Shown in pieces: positions 43,375-52,328 of a stretch of DNA of 64,000 nucleotides (the stretch's first letter is position 1; each line of letters starts with the position of its first letter). The stretch covers positions 1 through 64,000 of the forward strand of contig JABFXY010000054.1 of NCBI GenBank assembly GCA_013361525.1, given 5' to 3'. The DNA comes from Polyangiaceae bacterium (GTDB taxonomy: Bacteria; Myxococcota_A; Polyangia; Polyangiales; Polyangiaceae). Both the position numbers and the translations under genes were made by a program. Under the pieces are notes generated by a model. The model was not told the origin of the DNA and made no database searches. It saw only the letters and a list, made by a program, of their open reading frames with translations.

Positions 43375-46300
43375 ATGGAGCCCTTGCTCGGCGAAGCGGA
43401 CGAGGCGCTGCTGGCATCGTTCAGCGAACCGGTCCGCGTGTGGTTTCGCCGGACCTTCGGCGCGCCGACGCGAGCGCAGCGGCTCGGCATGGGGCCCATC
43501 GCCGCGCGCCGGTCGACGCTGCTGCTCGCGCCCACCGGAAGCGGCAAGACGCTCGCCGCATTTCTCTCGGCGATCGAGCGCGTGATGTTCGGACCCGATA
43601 CGCGCGGTCTGAAGGTCGTGTACGTGTCACCGCTCAAAGCGCTCGCGGTCGACATCGAGCGCAACTTGCGCGCGCCTATCGCGGGCATCGCCGCGGTCGC
43701 GCGCGAGCTCGGCGTTCCGTACCGCGAGCCGTCGGTGTTCGTGCGCTCGGGCGACACACGCGCGAAAGAGCGCGCAGGCTTCGTGCGCGTTGGTGCCGAC
43801 GTCCTCATCACGACGCCGGAGTCGCTCTATCTGCTGCTCACGTCCGAGCCGTCGCGCCATTTCGTGACGGTCGAGACCGTGATCATCGACGAGATCCATG
43901 TGCTCGCCGCGACGAAGCGCGGAAGCCACCTATGGCTGTCCCTCGAGCGGCTCGAGGCCCTGCGATCGGCGTCTCTGCCGCCCCTCGTCCGCATCGGTTT
44001 GACGGCGACGGTGCGGCCGCTCGAGCCCGTCGCGCGCGTGCTCGCCGGCTATTCCGAGCCCGGTTCTCCGCGGCCCGTGGAAATCGTCGACGCCGGGACA
44101 CGCCGCGCCGTCGAGCTGAAGGTCGAGGTCCCGGTCGAGGATCTTCGGACCCTCTCCAACAAGGACAAAGACACCGGCCCGAACGAGGCAGACGCCGACC
44201 GATCGATCTGGCCGAGCCTCTACCCGCGCATCGTCGAGCTCATCCGCGCGCACACGACGACGCTCGTGTTCGTGAACAACCGGCGGCTCGCCGAGCGTCT
44301 TTCGGCCGCGATCAACGAGTCGGCCGGTGAAGAGCTCGCGCTCGCGCACCACGGATCGATCGCGCACGATCGACGGGTCGAGATCGAAGCGCGGCTCAAG
44401 GCGGGGACGATCCCCGCCATCATCGCGACGAGCTCGCTCGAGCTCGGGATCGACATGGGCGCCATCGACCTGGTCGTTCAGATCGAGGCGCCGCCCACCG
44501 TCGCCGCGGGGCTTCAGCGCGTCGGTCGCGCCGGTCATCGCGCGTCGGCCGTCTCGAAGGGTGTCGTGTTTCCGAAGTTTCGCGCGGACCTCCTTGCCTG
44601 CGTCGCGACCGCGCGTGCGATGGAGGAGGGGCAGGTCGAATCGACGGCGATCCCCGAAAATCCCCTCGATGTGCTCGCGCAGCAGATCGTCGCAATCGTC
44701 TCGATGGGGACGATTCAGGCACCCGCGCTGTACGACCTCGTACGGCGCGCCGCGCCGTACGCGACGCTTCCGCAATCGGCGTTCGACGGTGTGCTCGACA
44801 TGCTCTCGGGGCGTTATCCGTCGGACGAGTTCGCGGAGCTCCGGCCTCGCATCACGTGGGATCGCGTCTCCGGCAAGCTGACCGCGCGCATCGGCGCCAA
44901 GCGCATCGCGATCCTCAGCGGCGGGACGATTCCGGATCGAGGCCTTTTCGGCGTGTTTCTCGATACCAGCGGTGGACGAGCCATTCGCATCGGCGAGCTC
45001 GACGAGGAAATGGTGTTCGAGTCGCGTATCGGCGAGGTGTTCCTCCTCGGCGCGTCGTCGTGGCGGATCACCGACATCACCCACGACCGTGTGCTGGCGC
45101 TCCCGGCTCCGGGCGAGCCCGGAAAGATGCCGTTTTGGCGCGGCGATCGGCCCGGTCGGCCCGCAGAGCTCGGTCGGCGGATCGGCGCGCTCGCGCGCAC
45201 GATCGGATCGATGCCCGAAGACGGCGCTGTCGGTGAGCTGACCCGCGACGCGACGCTCGACGCGCGCGCGGCGAAGAACCTGGTTCGCTACGTCATCGAT
45301 CAGAAGCAGGTGACGAAAGAGGTCCCGAGCGACGAGGTCGTCGTCGTGGAGCGCTTCATCGACGAGCTCGGTGATCAGCGGGTGTGCGTGTTGTGTCCGC
45401 TCGGCGCGAAGGTCCTCGCACCGTGGGCGATGGCCGTCTCCGCGCATCTGAAAGAGGACCTCGGCGTCGACCTCGACGTCATCTGGAGCGACGACGGGAT
45501 CATTTTTCGCGTGGCCGACGTCGACAAGGCGCCTGAGCTCTCGGCATACATTCCGGCATCCGACGAGGTCGAGTCCCTCGTAATGAGGAGCCTGGACAAG
45601 ACGGCGCTCTTCGCCTCTCGCTTTCGCGAGAACGCGGCGCGTGCGCTGCTTCTTCCGCGGCGCTCACCGGCCAAGCGGGTGCCGCTCTGGTCGCAGCGCA
45701 AACGCGCCGCCGATCTGCTCTCGGTTGCATCCCGTTATGGTGAGTTTCCAATCGTGCTCGAGACGTTCCGCGAGTGCCTCCGCGATGCGCTCGACATTCC
45801 GACGTTGGTCGAGCACCTCGAGCTCATCGAGGCCGGCAAGGTCCGCGTCGTTCGAGCGGAGTCTCGTGTTCCGTCGCCGTTCGCGAGCTCGCTGCTCTTT
45901 TCGTACGTGTCGAACTTCATGTACGAGGGCGATGCGCCGCTCGCCGAACGCCGCGCACAAGCGCTGAGCTTGGATCAAGATCGCCTGCGCGAGCTCCTCG
46001 GTGAGGTCGAGCTTCGGGAGTTGCTCGACGAAGACGCCATCGAGGAGACCGCCGCGCAGGTCTCGCACGTCCGCCGAACCATTGCGCACGCCGACCACCT
46101 CCACGATTTGCTGTTGTCGCTCGGTGACATGTCCGACGCCGAGGTCGACGCGCGCGCGGCCCAGGATGTCGACACGCGTCCGCTCGCGGCGATGCTCGTG
46201 GAGGCGGGCCGCGCGATCCGGATCGTGATCGGCGGCGAAGCGCGTCTCGTCGCAGTCGAGGACGCCGCGCGTTATCGAGATGCGCTCGGGGTGAAGCTCC

Positions 46301-47847
46301 CGAAAGGCCTACCGCCGCAACTACTGGCCCGCGTTCCGAACGCGCTCGCAGGGCTCTTGGGGCGCTACGCGCGCACACACGGTCCGTTCACGATCGACGA
46401 AATCGCGCAGCGTTTCGGCCTCGGAGCCGACGTCGCGCGCGGCGCTTTGCTCGCGCTCGTCGGCAGCGGGCGTCTCGCGACGGGCAGCTTCTCCCCGTCG
46501 CGCGAAGCGGAAGAGTTCGTCGATGCCGACGTCCTCCGCACCATCAAACGCCGTAGCCTCGCGCGTCTTCGCAAAGCGGTCGAGCCCGTCCCTTCCGAGG
46601 CGTTTGCGCGTTTCTTGTCGTCGCACCACGGCATTGGTCGGCCCAGCGGCGGGCACGACGCGCTCCTCACCACGATCGAGCGCCTCGAGGGTCTCGCGCT
46701 GCCGGTGACGGTTTGGTTCGAGGACGTGCTCGTCGAACGGGTGCGCGACTTTGCGCCCTCGATGCTCGACGATTTGTGCGCCGCCGGCGAGATCGTGTGG
46801 CGCGGCGTGGAGCCCATCGGCCAGTCCGATGCACGCGTCTCGTTTCATCTCGCCGACCGCACTGCGCTCCTCATGCCTGCGCCTTCCGAGCCTACGCATA
46901 CCCTCGCGCCTCGGGTCCTTCAGGTGCTCGAGTCGCGCGGCGCGGTGTTCTTCGACGATCTCGCGTCGCGCGTCGGCGCGTTCCCTCCCGATGTTCTCGC
47001 TGCGCTCTGGGATCTCGTCTTCGCCGGTCTCGTGACGAACGACACGACCGCGCCATTGCGATCGCTGTACCTCACACCTGCGGACGCCATGCCCTCGCGT
47101 TCGCACCCACGCTTTCGATCGCGTCGCAAGCTGGTGCCCGGGAGCGAAGGCCGCTGGTCGCTCTTGCAAATCGCGCCGGCGCCTCCGCCGAGCGATACGG
47201 ATCGCGGTGCAGCCGTCGTATCGGTGCTGCTCGATCGGCACGGCGTCCTCACGCGTGAATCGATGGGTGCGGAGTCGATCCAAGGCGGGTTCTCGACGGT
47301 GTATCCATTTCTTCGCGCGATGGAGGACGCGGGTCGATTGCGTCGCGGGTACTTCGTCGACGGCCTCGGCGCGGCGCAGTTCGCCCGCCCCGGGGTCGAG
47401 GAAGAGCTTCGCGCGTTTCGCGAGCCTCAGAGCGAGCACAGCGTCGTGCGCCTCTCCGCCGTCGATCCTGCGAACCCCTACGGCGCCGTGCTTCCTTGGC
47501 CGAAACAAGCAGGGGAGGGGAGCGACGCTGCGCGGCTCGCGCGCGCAGCGGGTGCACACGTCTTTCTGCTCGAGGGACGGCTCGTCGCGTACCTCACGCG
47601 CGGCGACCAAACCCTCGTGACCTTCCTCTCGCGTGAGGAGCCTTCGCGATCGAGCGACGCGCGCCTTCTCGCGAAGATCCTCGCCGCGAGCGTCGAGCAC
47701 GGGGACAAGCGTGTTCTCACGCTGACCCGTATCGACGGCGACGACGCTGCCAAGAGCCCGCTCGCGCCCATTTTTCGCGATAGCGGGTTCACCGCGAGCG
47801 GCGGGGGGCTCATGGCCCGCCGTGAGGGAAGCTTCGCGCGCCGCTGA
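43375..47847 (+). CDS. lhr: Lhr-type large ATP-dependent helicase
   Basis: 1490 aa from ATG 43375, the usual length for long bacterial Lhr. Motif I is APTGSGKT (residues 53-60), followed by SPLKALAVD, motif II DEIH near 172, TATVRP near 209, and the second RecA lobe with HHGSIAHDRR, ATSSLELGIDMGAIDLVV and QRVGRAGHR near 380. A winged-helix/Lhr-core region follows, then a long C-terminal extension with further winged-helix-like parts. Lhr proteins are 3'-to-5' DNA helicases linked to DNA repair. The gene stands alone and is divergent from the upstream lipoprotein gene, with 76 bp between starts. Confidence 0.95.
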   Translation: MEPLLGEADEALLASFSEPVRVWFRRTFGAPTRAQRLGMGPIAARRSTLLLAPTGSGKTLAAFLSAIERVMFGPDTRGLKVVYVSPLKALAVDIERNLRAPIAGIAAVARELGVPYREPSVFVRSGDTRAKERAGFVRVGADVLITTPESLYLLLTSEPSRHFVTVETVIIDEIHVLAATKRGSHLWLSLERLEALRSASLPPLVRIGLTATVRPLEPVARVLAGYSEPGSPRPVEIVDAGTRRAVELKVEVPVEDLRTLSNKDKDTGPNEADADRSIWPSLYPRIVELIRAHTTTLVFVNNRRLAERLSAAINESAGEELALAHHGSIAHDRRVEIEARLKAGTIPAIIATSSLELGIDMGAIDLVVQIEAPPTVAAGLQRVGRAGHRASAVSKGVVFPKFRADLLACVATARAMEEGQVESTAIPENPLDVLAQQIVAIVSMGTIQAPALYDLVRRAAPYATLPQSAFDGVLDMLSGRYPSDEFAELRPRITWDRVSGKLTARIGAKRIAILSGGTIPDRGLFGVFLDTSGGRAIRIGELDEEMVFESRIGEVFLLGASSWRITDITHDRVLALPAPGEPGKMPFWRGDRPGRPAELGRRIGALARTIGSMPEDGAVGELTRDATLDARAAKNLVRYVIDQKQVTKEVPSDEVVVVERFIDELGDQRVCVLCPLGAKVLAPWAMAVSAHLKEDLGVDLDVIWSDDGIIFRVADVDKAPELSAYIPASDEVESLVMRSLDKTALFASRFRENAARALLLPRRSPAKRVPLWSQRKRAADLLSVASRYGEFPIVLETFRECLRDALDIPTLVEHLELIEAGKVRVVRAESRVPSPFASSLLFSYVSNFMYEGDAPLAERRAQALSLDQDRLRELLGEVELRELLDEDAIEETAAQVSHVRRTIAHADHLHDLLLSLGDMSDAEVDARAAQDVDTRPLAAMLVEAGRAIRIVIGGEARLVAVEDAARYRDALGVKLPKGLPPQLLARVPNALAGLLGRYARTHGPFTIDEIAQRFGLGADVARGALLALVGSGRLATGSFSPSREAEEFVDADVLRTIKRRSLARLRKAVEPVPSEAFARFLSSHHGIGRPSGGHDALLTTIERLEGLALPVTVWFEDVLVERVRDFAPSMLDDLCAAGEIVWRGVEPIGQSDARVSFHLADRTALLMPAPSEPTHTLAPRVLQVLESRGAVFFDDLASRVGAFPPDVLAALWDLVFAGLVTNDTTAPLRSLYLTPADAMPSRSHPRFRSRRKLVPGSEGRWSLLQIAPAPPPSDTDRGAAVVSVLLDRHGVLTRESMGAESIQGGFSTVYPFLRAMEDAGRLRRGYFVDGLGAAQFARPGVEEELRAFREPQSEHSVVRLSAVDPANPYGAVLPWPKQAGEGSDAARLARAAGAHVFLLEGRLVAYLTRGDQTLVTFLSREEPSRSSDARLLAKILAASVEHGDKRVLTLTRIDGDDAAKSPLAPIFRDSGFTASGGGLMARREGSFARR

Positions 47848-47903
47848 CGCCGACAACCAGCTTCGGCCTCGAATGGGCGGCGCTTGTGTGTGACGCTTGC
47901 GCC

Positions 47904-49139
47904 GTGGCACGACACTCCTCGATACGATGGATGATAGCGATCGCCGCGATCTTCGGATCTGCGTGTGGCCCGGCGAGCGACGCGAACGAGCCTGTGACGA
48001 CCGCAGCGCCGCAGGAATCCGCTTCATCGGTCGCTTCCGCGGACCCGTCCCCACCGATGCCGAGTGCGACCGCGACAACGACGTCGGCCCCGAAGGGCGA
48101 CGAGCCGAAATGGGCGTGGAATGGATCGGAGCCCGGCTTCGGCGAATCCTTTTATCACGGCCCAATCGTCGTGAAGACGAGCGTCGGCGATTGCCGCTTC
48201 GTCTACGACGACGTGGCGCAGACGCGAACGGTCGACTGCGTCGCCTCCGGCGGAAAGAACCCCGGCGCGCGCGTTTGGGGCTGGGACGAGGCCGGCGCGT
48301 TCGTCGAGGACGCCGCCGTCGCGACCGAGTCGGATGTGTTGTTCGTCGCGCTGTTCTCCAACATCGGTTCGGGTTGCGAGCTTCGTGCATACCGCATCAC
48401 GACCGGTGAGGAGCTGTGGCGCACGCACCTCGTCGGCCTCGGTCCTATCGACCATTCCGAATACCTCAACGACGTCCAGATCCAGCTCCGCCCCGAGCGA
48501 GTCTTGGTCTTTGGTTGGGAGAGCGAGGGGCGCTACATCGAAGTCGTCGATAGAGGCTCGGGCCGCACGATCGACACGCTGCGCATCAGCACGAAAGGCG
48601 CGACGAGCAAACCGTCGAGCCCGCCGCCGGCCGCGCCGACCGAGCCTCCACACCCCGGAGCTGCCGCCTCCATTCCGTGGAAATGGGAGGGACCCGACTT
48701 GAAACTCAAGGACACCTCCGACGCCACGGTCCCCGTCGTCGGCAAAGGCACTTGCTCGTTCCACGCCGATCACGAGGCCGACACGGCGGAGCTTGCCTGC
48801 CGCGATTCCAACAAGAAGCGAACGTGGGGGTTCGTCCTCGCGGGGCAGGGTTTGAATGGCGCGGCGCTCGTCGCCGACGACAAAACCCTCTACTACGCCG
48901 ATTACAACCGAATCGCGTCGGGCACGACCGTTTGGGCCTTCGATCTCCGCACGGGACAAGTGCAATGGAAGACGCACCTCTTCGGCGTCGGTCCGGTCGC
49001 ACACTCCAAGTATCGAAATGACGTTTCGATGCGGCTCGACAAAGACAGGCTCGTCGTCTTCGGTCGCGAGTCGGCAGGCAAATACGTCGAGGTGCTCGAG
49101 CGCGCGACGGGAAAGTCGATCGGCAATCGCAAAGAATGA
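47904..49139 (+). CDS. Lipoprotein with duplicated PQQ-like propeller segment
   Basis: 411 aa from GTG 47904; a GTG at 47886 is possible. Lipobox-like FGSAC. Two long internal repeats cover most of the mature protein. The first contains YRITTGEELWRTHLVGLGPI and later VLVFGWESEGRYIEVVDRGS; the second contains FDLRTGQVQWKTHLFGVGPV and LVVFGRESAGKYVEVLERAT. The G-x-x-x-W-x-T motif is the PQQ-type propeller blade, but two copies are too few for a full propeller, so it may form an oligomer or a half-propeller. A Pro/Ala linker joins the copies. Function unknown, envelope-located. Confidence 0.82.
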   Translation: MARHSSIRWMIAIAAIFGSACGPASDANEPVTTAAPQESASSVASADPSPPMPSATATTTSAPKGDEPKWAWNGSEPGFGESFYHGPIVVKTSVGDCRFVYDDVAQTRTVDCVASGGKNPGARVWGWDEAGAFVEDAAVATESDVLFVALFSNIGSGCELRAYRITTGEELWRTHLVGLGPIDHSEYLNDVQIQLRPERVLVFGWESEGRYIEVVDRGSGRTIDTLRISTKGATSKPSSPPPAAPTEPPHPGAAASIPWKWEGPDLKLKDTSDATVPVVGKGTCSFHADHEADTAELACRDSNKKRTWGFVLAGQGLNGAALVADDKTLYYADYNRIASGTTVWAFDLRTGQVQWKTHLFGVGPVAHSKYRNDVSMRLDKDRLVVFGRESAGKYVEVLERATGKSIGNRKE

Positions 49140-49188
49140 CCGTGTCCGCCGGGTGACCTCGGTCGCGATGCGTTGTACCGTCGCCGTC

Positions 49189-50226
49189 ATGCACAAGACG
49201 ATGGCTTTCGGGCTTTGCTTGCTCCTCGCAACGGCTGCGTGCGGTGACGACACCGGCACCGGCGCGAGCGCCGGTTCTCCTTCGTCCGGCGGCGGTGGCA
49301 GCACGTCGAACGGCGGCGCGCCCTCGACCGGCGGCTCTCCCGCGACGGGTGGTGGCGGGTCAGCAAGCGAAGGCGGCGGCGGCTCCGGCACCGGCGGCAG
49401 CCCATCCTCGTGTGATGCGCTTCCCCCCGGCCCGATCGAGCCGATCGTCGCGACCGACGAGCTCAACGGCAGCGAAGACATTGCGTTCGACGGCAACGGC
49501 GGCATCGTCGGCAAAGACGGCGGCAACATCGTCCGCGTCGATGCAGCAGGCACCAAGACGACCATCGCGCCGCTTGCCGGGCAGACCTACGGCTTGCGCT
49601 ACGACGCCGCCGGCGCGCTCATCGCCGCTCAGCCCGGTTCCGGCGAGCTGCGAAAGGTGGAAGGCGCGGACACCGTCCTCTTCGTCGATGGCCTCTCCGG
49701 ACCGAACGGCGTGTACGGCGATTCGGAGGGCAACGTCTGGGTGACCGAGTTCGGCGGTAACCGCGTCATCCGCGTGCAGCCGAACGGTGATTACGACGCG
49801 ATCGTCGACGGTAGCCCCGCAAACACGCCGAACGGTATCGTGCTCGACGATACGCGTTCGCTGCTCTTCTTTACGAACTACAGCCAGGGCCGCGTCTACA
49901 GCGTCGATCCCGAGGGCGCGACGGAGCCCGTCGAGGTCGGCTCGGTCGGTGGCGCGGTGCTCGACGGGCTGGTGCTCGATGCCTGCGGCAACCTCTATGC
50001 CGTCGACCAGGGCAACTCCCGCGTTTATCGCTTCAACCTCGACGCGAGCGGTGCGCTCGTCGGCGAGCCCGAGCTCATGGCCGAGCTCCCGCAGAACGTC
50101 GCCAACGGGCAGTTCGGCTCCGGTGACGGTTGGAACAAGACCAGCCTCTACGTCGCCGGCAACCCGGGTGTCGTGTACGAGCTTCCGCTCGGCGTCGAGG
50201 GCGCCCCCGTTCCCGGCGCGCAGTAG
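49189..50226 (+). CDS. SMP-30/NHL-like beta-propeller lipoprotein
   Basis: 345 aa from ATG 49189; in-frame ATGs at 49168 and 49201 are alternatives. Lipobox ATAAC, then a Gly/Ser/Thr linker (about 20-75) and a propeller domain. Blade motifs: DELNGSEDIAFDGNGGIVGK, GLSGPNGVYGDSEGNVWVTE and NGIVLDDTRSLLFFTNYSQG, then LDGLVLDACGNLYAVDQGNS. The N/D-G-x-x-x-D pattern matches SMP-30/gluconolactonase or NHL-type propellers. It could be a surface lactonase-like enzyme or a binding protein; the metal ligands were not verified. Confidence 0.85.
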   Translation: MHKTMAFGLCLLLATAACGDDTGTGASAGSPSSGGGGSTSNGGAPSTGGSPATGGGGSASEGGGGSGTGGSPSSCDALPPGPIEPIVATDELNGSEDIAFDGNGGIVGKDGGNIVRVDAAGTKTTIAPLAGQTYGLRYDAAGALIAAQPGSGELRKVEGADTVLFVDGLSGPNGVYGDSEGNVWVTEFGGNRVIRVQPNGDYDAIVDGSPANTPNGIVLDDTRSLLFFTNYSQGRVYSVDPEGATEPVEVGSVGGAVLDGLVLDACGNLYAVDQGNSRVYRFNLDASGALVGEPELMAELPQNVANGQFGSGDGWNKTSLYVAGNPGVVYELPLGVEGAPVPGAQ

Positions 50227-50287
50227 GTCCTTCGCCCGAAACTCGGCCCCCTCGCTCCAACTCCGTTAGCCTTTCGAGTCGTCGGCC

Positions 50288-50647
50288 ATGCTCGGATCTT
50301 TCTCCTCGTACCGTGCTGCTGCGATCTTCGTCGCGTCGCTCACCGCGCTCGCGTCTGGTTGCAAAAAAGAATTGCCCGAGAAGTACCCGGAGGACAGAGA
50401 TCCGCCTCGCACCCCCTGCGAAGAGACGCAGGTCTGCCATGTCTGGGGCTGGTGCGCCGAGGTCGACGGCGAGTGCAAGCCGACCTCGAATGAGCATTGC
50501 CGCGGCTCCGTTGCTTGCCAAAAGGGAGGCCTGTGCACCCTCGAGCCCTACGTCAGCAAGTGCATCGCGCGCGGTGACGATTGCACGGGCTCGCAATGGT
50601 GCGAGGTCTACGACCTCTGCAAGGCCGAAGAAGGCGTCTGCAAATAA
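50288..50647 (+). CDS. Small cysteine-rich lipoprotein
   Basis: 119 aa. Lipobox ALASGCKK after a hydrophobic signal (AAAIFVASLTALASG). The mature part has regularly spaced cysteines (TPCEETQVCHVWGWC, SVACQKGGLCTL, DDCTGSQWCEVYDLC), like the disulfide-rich lipoproteins common in myxobacteria. No known function. Confidence 0.78.
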   Translation: MLGSFSSYRAAAIFVASLTALASGCKKELPEKYPEDRDPPRTPCEETQVCHVWGWCAEVDGECKPTSNEHCRGSVACQKGGLCTLEPYVSKCIARGDDCTGSQWCEVYDLCKAEEGVCK

Positions 50648-50672
50648 GCAATTCATGATGCGCAGCGCCTGA

Positions 50673-50699
50673 CGGCCGCCGCCCTTCCGCCGGCGGCCG
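50673..50699 (+). terminator. GC-rich stem-loop between lipoprotein and yifB genes
   Basis: A 9-bp perfect stem CGGCCGCCG ... CGGCGGCCG with a 9-base loop, 26 bp after the upstream stop and 76 bp before the ATPase start. No T-run. A terminator-like structure is likely, though GC-rich hairpins are common in this genome. Confidence 0.45.
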
Positions 50700-50774
50700 C
50701 CAGCTTCACGCTGCGGATCGTGCGCGGTTTCCGCTGTCGAGACGCCCGGCACGAAGATCGCCAAGGGCTGCGCC

Positions 50775-52325
50775 ATGCAAGCGACGGCGCTCACGCTCGG
50801 CCTCTCTGGCCTCGATGCTCACCTCGTCCATGTCGAGGTCGACTCGTCGCGCGGCCCGAGTTGTTTTCATTTGGTCGGGCTCGCCGAGGCGAGCGTCCGC
50901 GAGGCTCGGGTCCGCGTGCGAGCCGCCTTGAGAGACCTCGGCGTCGACATCGACGAGCACGTCCTCACCGTCTCGCTCTCGCCCGCGGATATCCGCAAAG
51001 TGGGCAGCTCCTTCGACCTCGCCATGGCCGTCGGTGTGATGGCCGCGCTCGGCAAGGTCCCGCCCGAAGGTCTCGAGCGAACCGTGTGGTTCGGAGAGCT
51101 CGCGCTCTCGGGCACCGTTCGCCCGGTGCGCGGAGTGCTGGCCGCGCTCGTCGAAGCCAAACGCCTCGGGATTGCACGCGCCGTCGTGCCCGAGGGCAAT
51201 GCGCTCGAGGCAGCCGTGGTCTCCGGCATCGAGGTGCTCGTCGCTCGCTCGATGGAGAACGTTCTTGCGCATTTGCGCGGGGAAAAGCCGATGCCGCGCC
51301 CTGCCGCACCGAGCGCGAGCGACTGCCCTGGAGACACCGAGTTGCTGCCGGACTTGGCTGATGTTCGCGGCCAACCGGCGGCGCGACGTGCCCTCGAAAT
51401 CGCGGCGGCCGGCGCGCACAACCTATTGATGATGGGGCCACCAGGCGCGGGCAAGACGATGCTCGCGCGGCGCTTGCCCGGGATCCTTCCGCCACTTTTG
51501 CCCGACGAGGCGCTCGAGATCACCGCCATTCATTCGGTCGCCGGCGCATTGCCCGCTGGTGTCGGGCTCCTGTCGTCGCGACCCTTTCGAGCGCCGCACC
51601 ACACCGCGAGCGCCGCGGCGCTCGCCGGTGGTGGTGTTCCGATTCGACCCGGCGAGATCGCGCTCGCCCACCACGGCTGCCTCTTCCTCGACGAGCTGCT
51701 CGAGTTCGGTCGCCATGCGCTCGAGGCGCTCCGCCAGCCGCTCGAGGACGGCGTCGTCACCGTTTGCCGCGCACGCGACCGCGCTGTATTTCCGGCGCGC
51801 GCCCTGTTCGTCGCCGCCGTGAATCCTTGCCCGTGCGGCTATGCGGGGTCGCGCCGCTGTGGGTGCCCGCCCGAGCGCGTATTGGCCTATCGCGCGCGCC
51901 TCTCCGGGCCGCTCCTCGATCGAATCGACATTCAAATCGTCCTGCCGCCCACGCCGCTCGACGACTTCACCCGACCGAGCACGGAGGAGTCGTCTCGCGA
52001 CGTGCGCGCGCGTGTGGCGGAGGCGCGCGCCATCCAAACGGATAGGCGCGCCCGCGGCGAGGTCACGGCGCGCACCAACGCGGGCCTCGGCCCGCGCGAT
52101 CTCTATCGTGTCGCCTCGCTCGACGAAAAAGGCCGATCTCTCCTCGCCACCTCGGCCGAGCGCCTCGGCGTATCGGCGCGCGCTCACGACAAACTGCTTC
52201 GTCTCGCGCGCACGATCGCCGACCTCGAGGGATCGACGACCGTGTCGTCGCGCCACGTTGCCGAGGCCATTCAGCTTCGTCTATTGGATCACACCGCGCC
52301 GCTGACGCTCGCGCGCTCGGCGTGA
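50775..52325 (+). CDS. yifB: YifB/ComM-family Mg-chelatase-like AAA ATPase
   Basis: 516 aa. N-terminal ChlI-like domain: TLGLSGLDAHLVHVEVDSSR, SVREARVRVRAALRDLG and DLAMAVGVMAALGKVP, then GELALSGTVRPVRGVLAAL. The AAA core has Walker A GPPGAGKT near 220, RAPHHTAS near 273, Walker B CLFLDELLEF near 301 and the Cys pattern NPCPCGYAGSRRCGCPP. C-terminal Mg-chelatase-like helical domain. In naturally competent bacteria the orthologue ComM acts in DNA branch migration during transformation. It ends three bases before the stop of the convergent hydrolase gene. Confidence 0.95.
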   Translation: MQATALTLGLSGLDAHLVHVEVDSSRGPSCFHLVGLAEASVREARVRVRAALRDLGVDIDEHVLTVSLSPADIRKVGSSFDLAMAVGVMAALGKVPPEGLERTVWFGELALSGTVRPVRGVLAALVEAKRLGIARAVVPEGNALEAAVVSGIEVLVARSMENVLAHLRGEKPMPRPAAPSASDCPGDTELLPDLADVRGQPAARRALEIAAAGAHNLLMMGPPGAGKTMLARRLPGILPPLLPDEALEITAIHSVAGALPAGVGLLSSRPFRAPHHTASAAALAGGGVPIRPGEIALAHHGCLFLDELLEFGRHALEALRQPLEDGVVTVCRARDRAVFPARALFVAAVNPCPCGYAGSRRCGCPPERVLAYRARLSGPLLDRIDIQIVLPPTPLDDFTRPSTEESSRDVRARVAEARAIQTDRRARGEVTARTNAGLGPRDLYRVASLDEKGRSLLATSAERLGVSARAHDKLLRLARTIADLEGSTTVSSRHVAEAIQLRLLDHTAPLTLARSA

Positions 52326-52328
52326 TGA

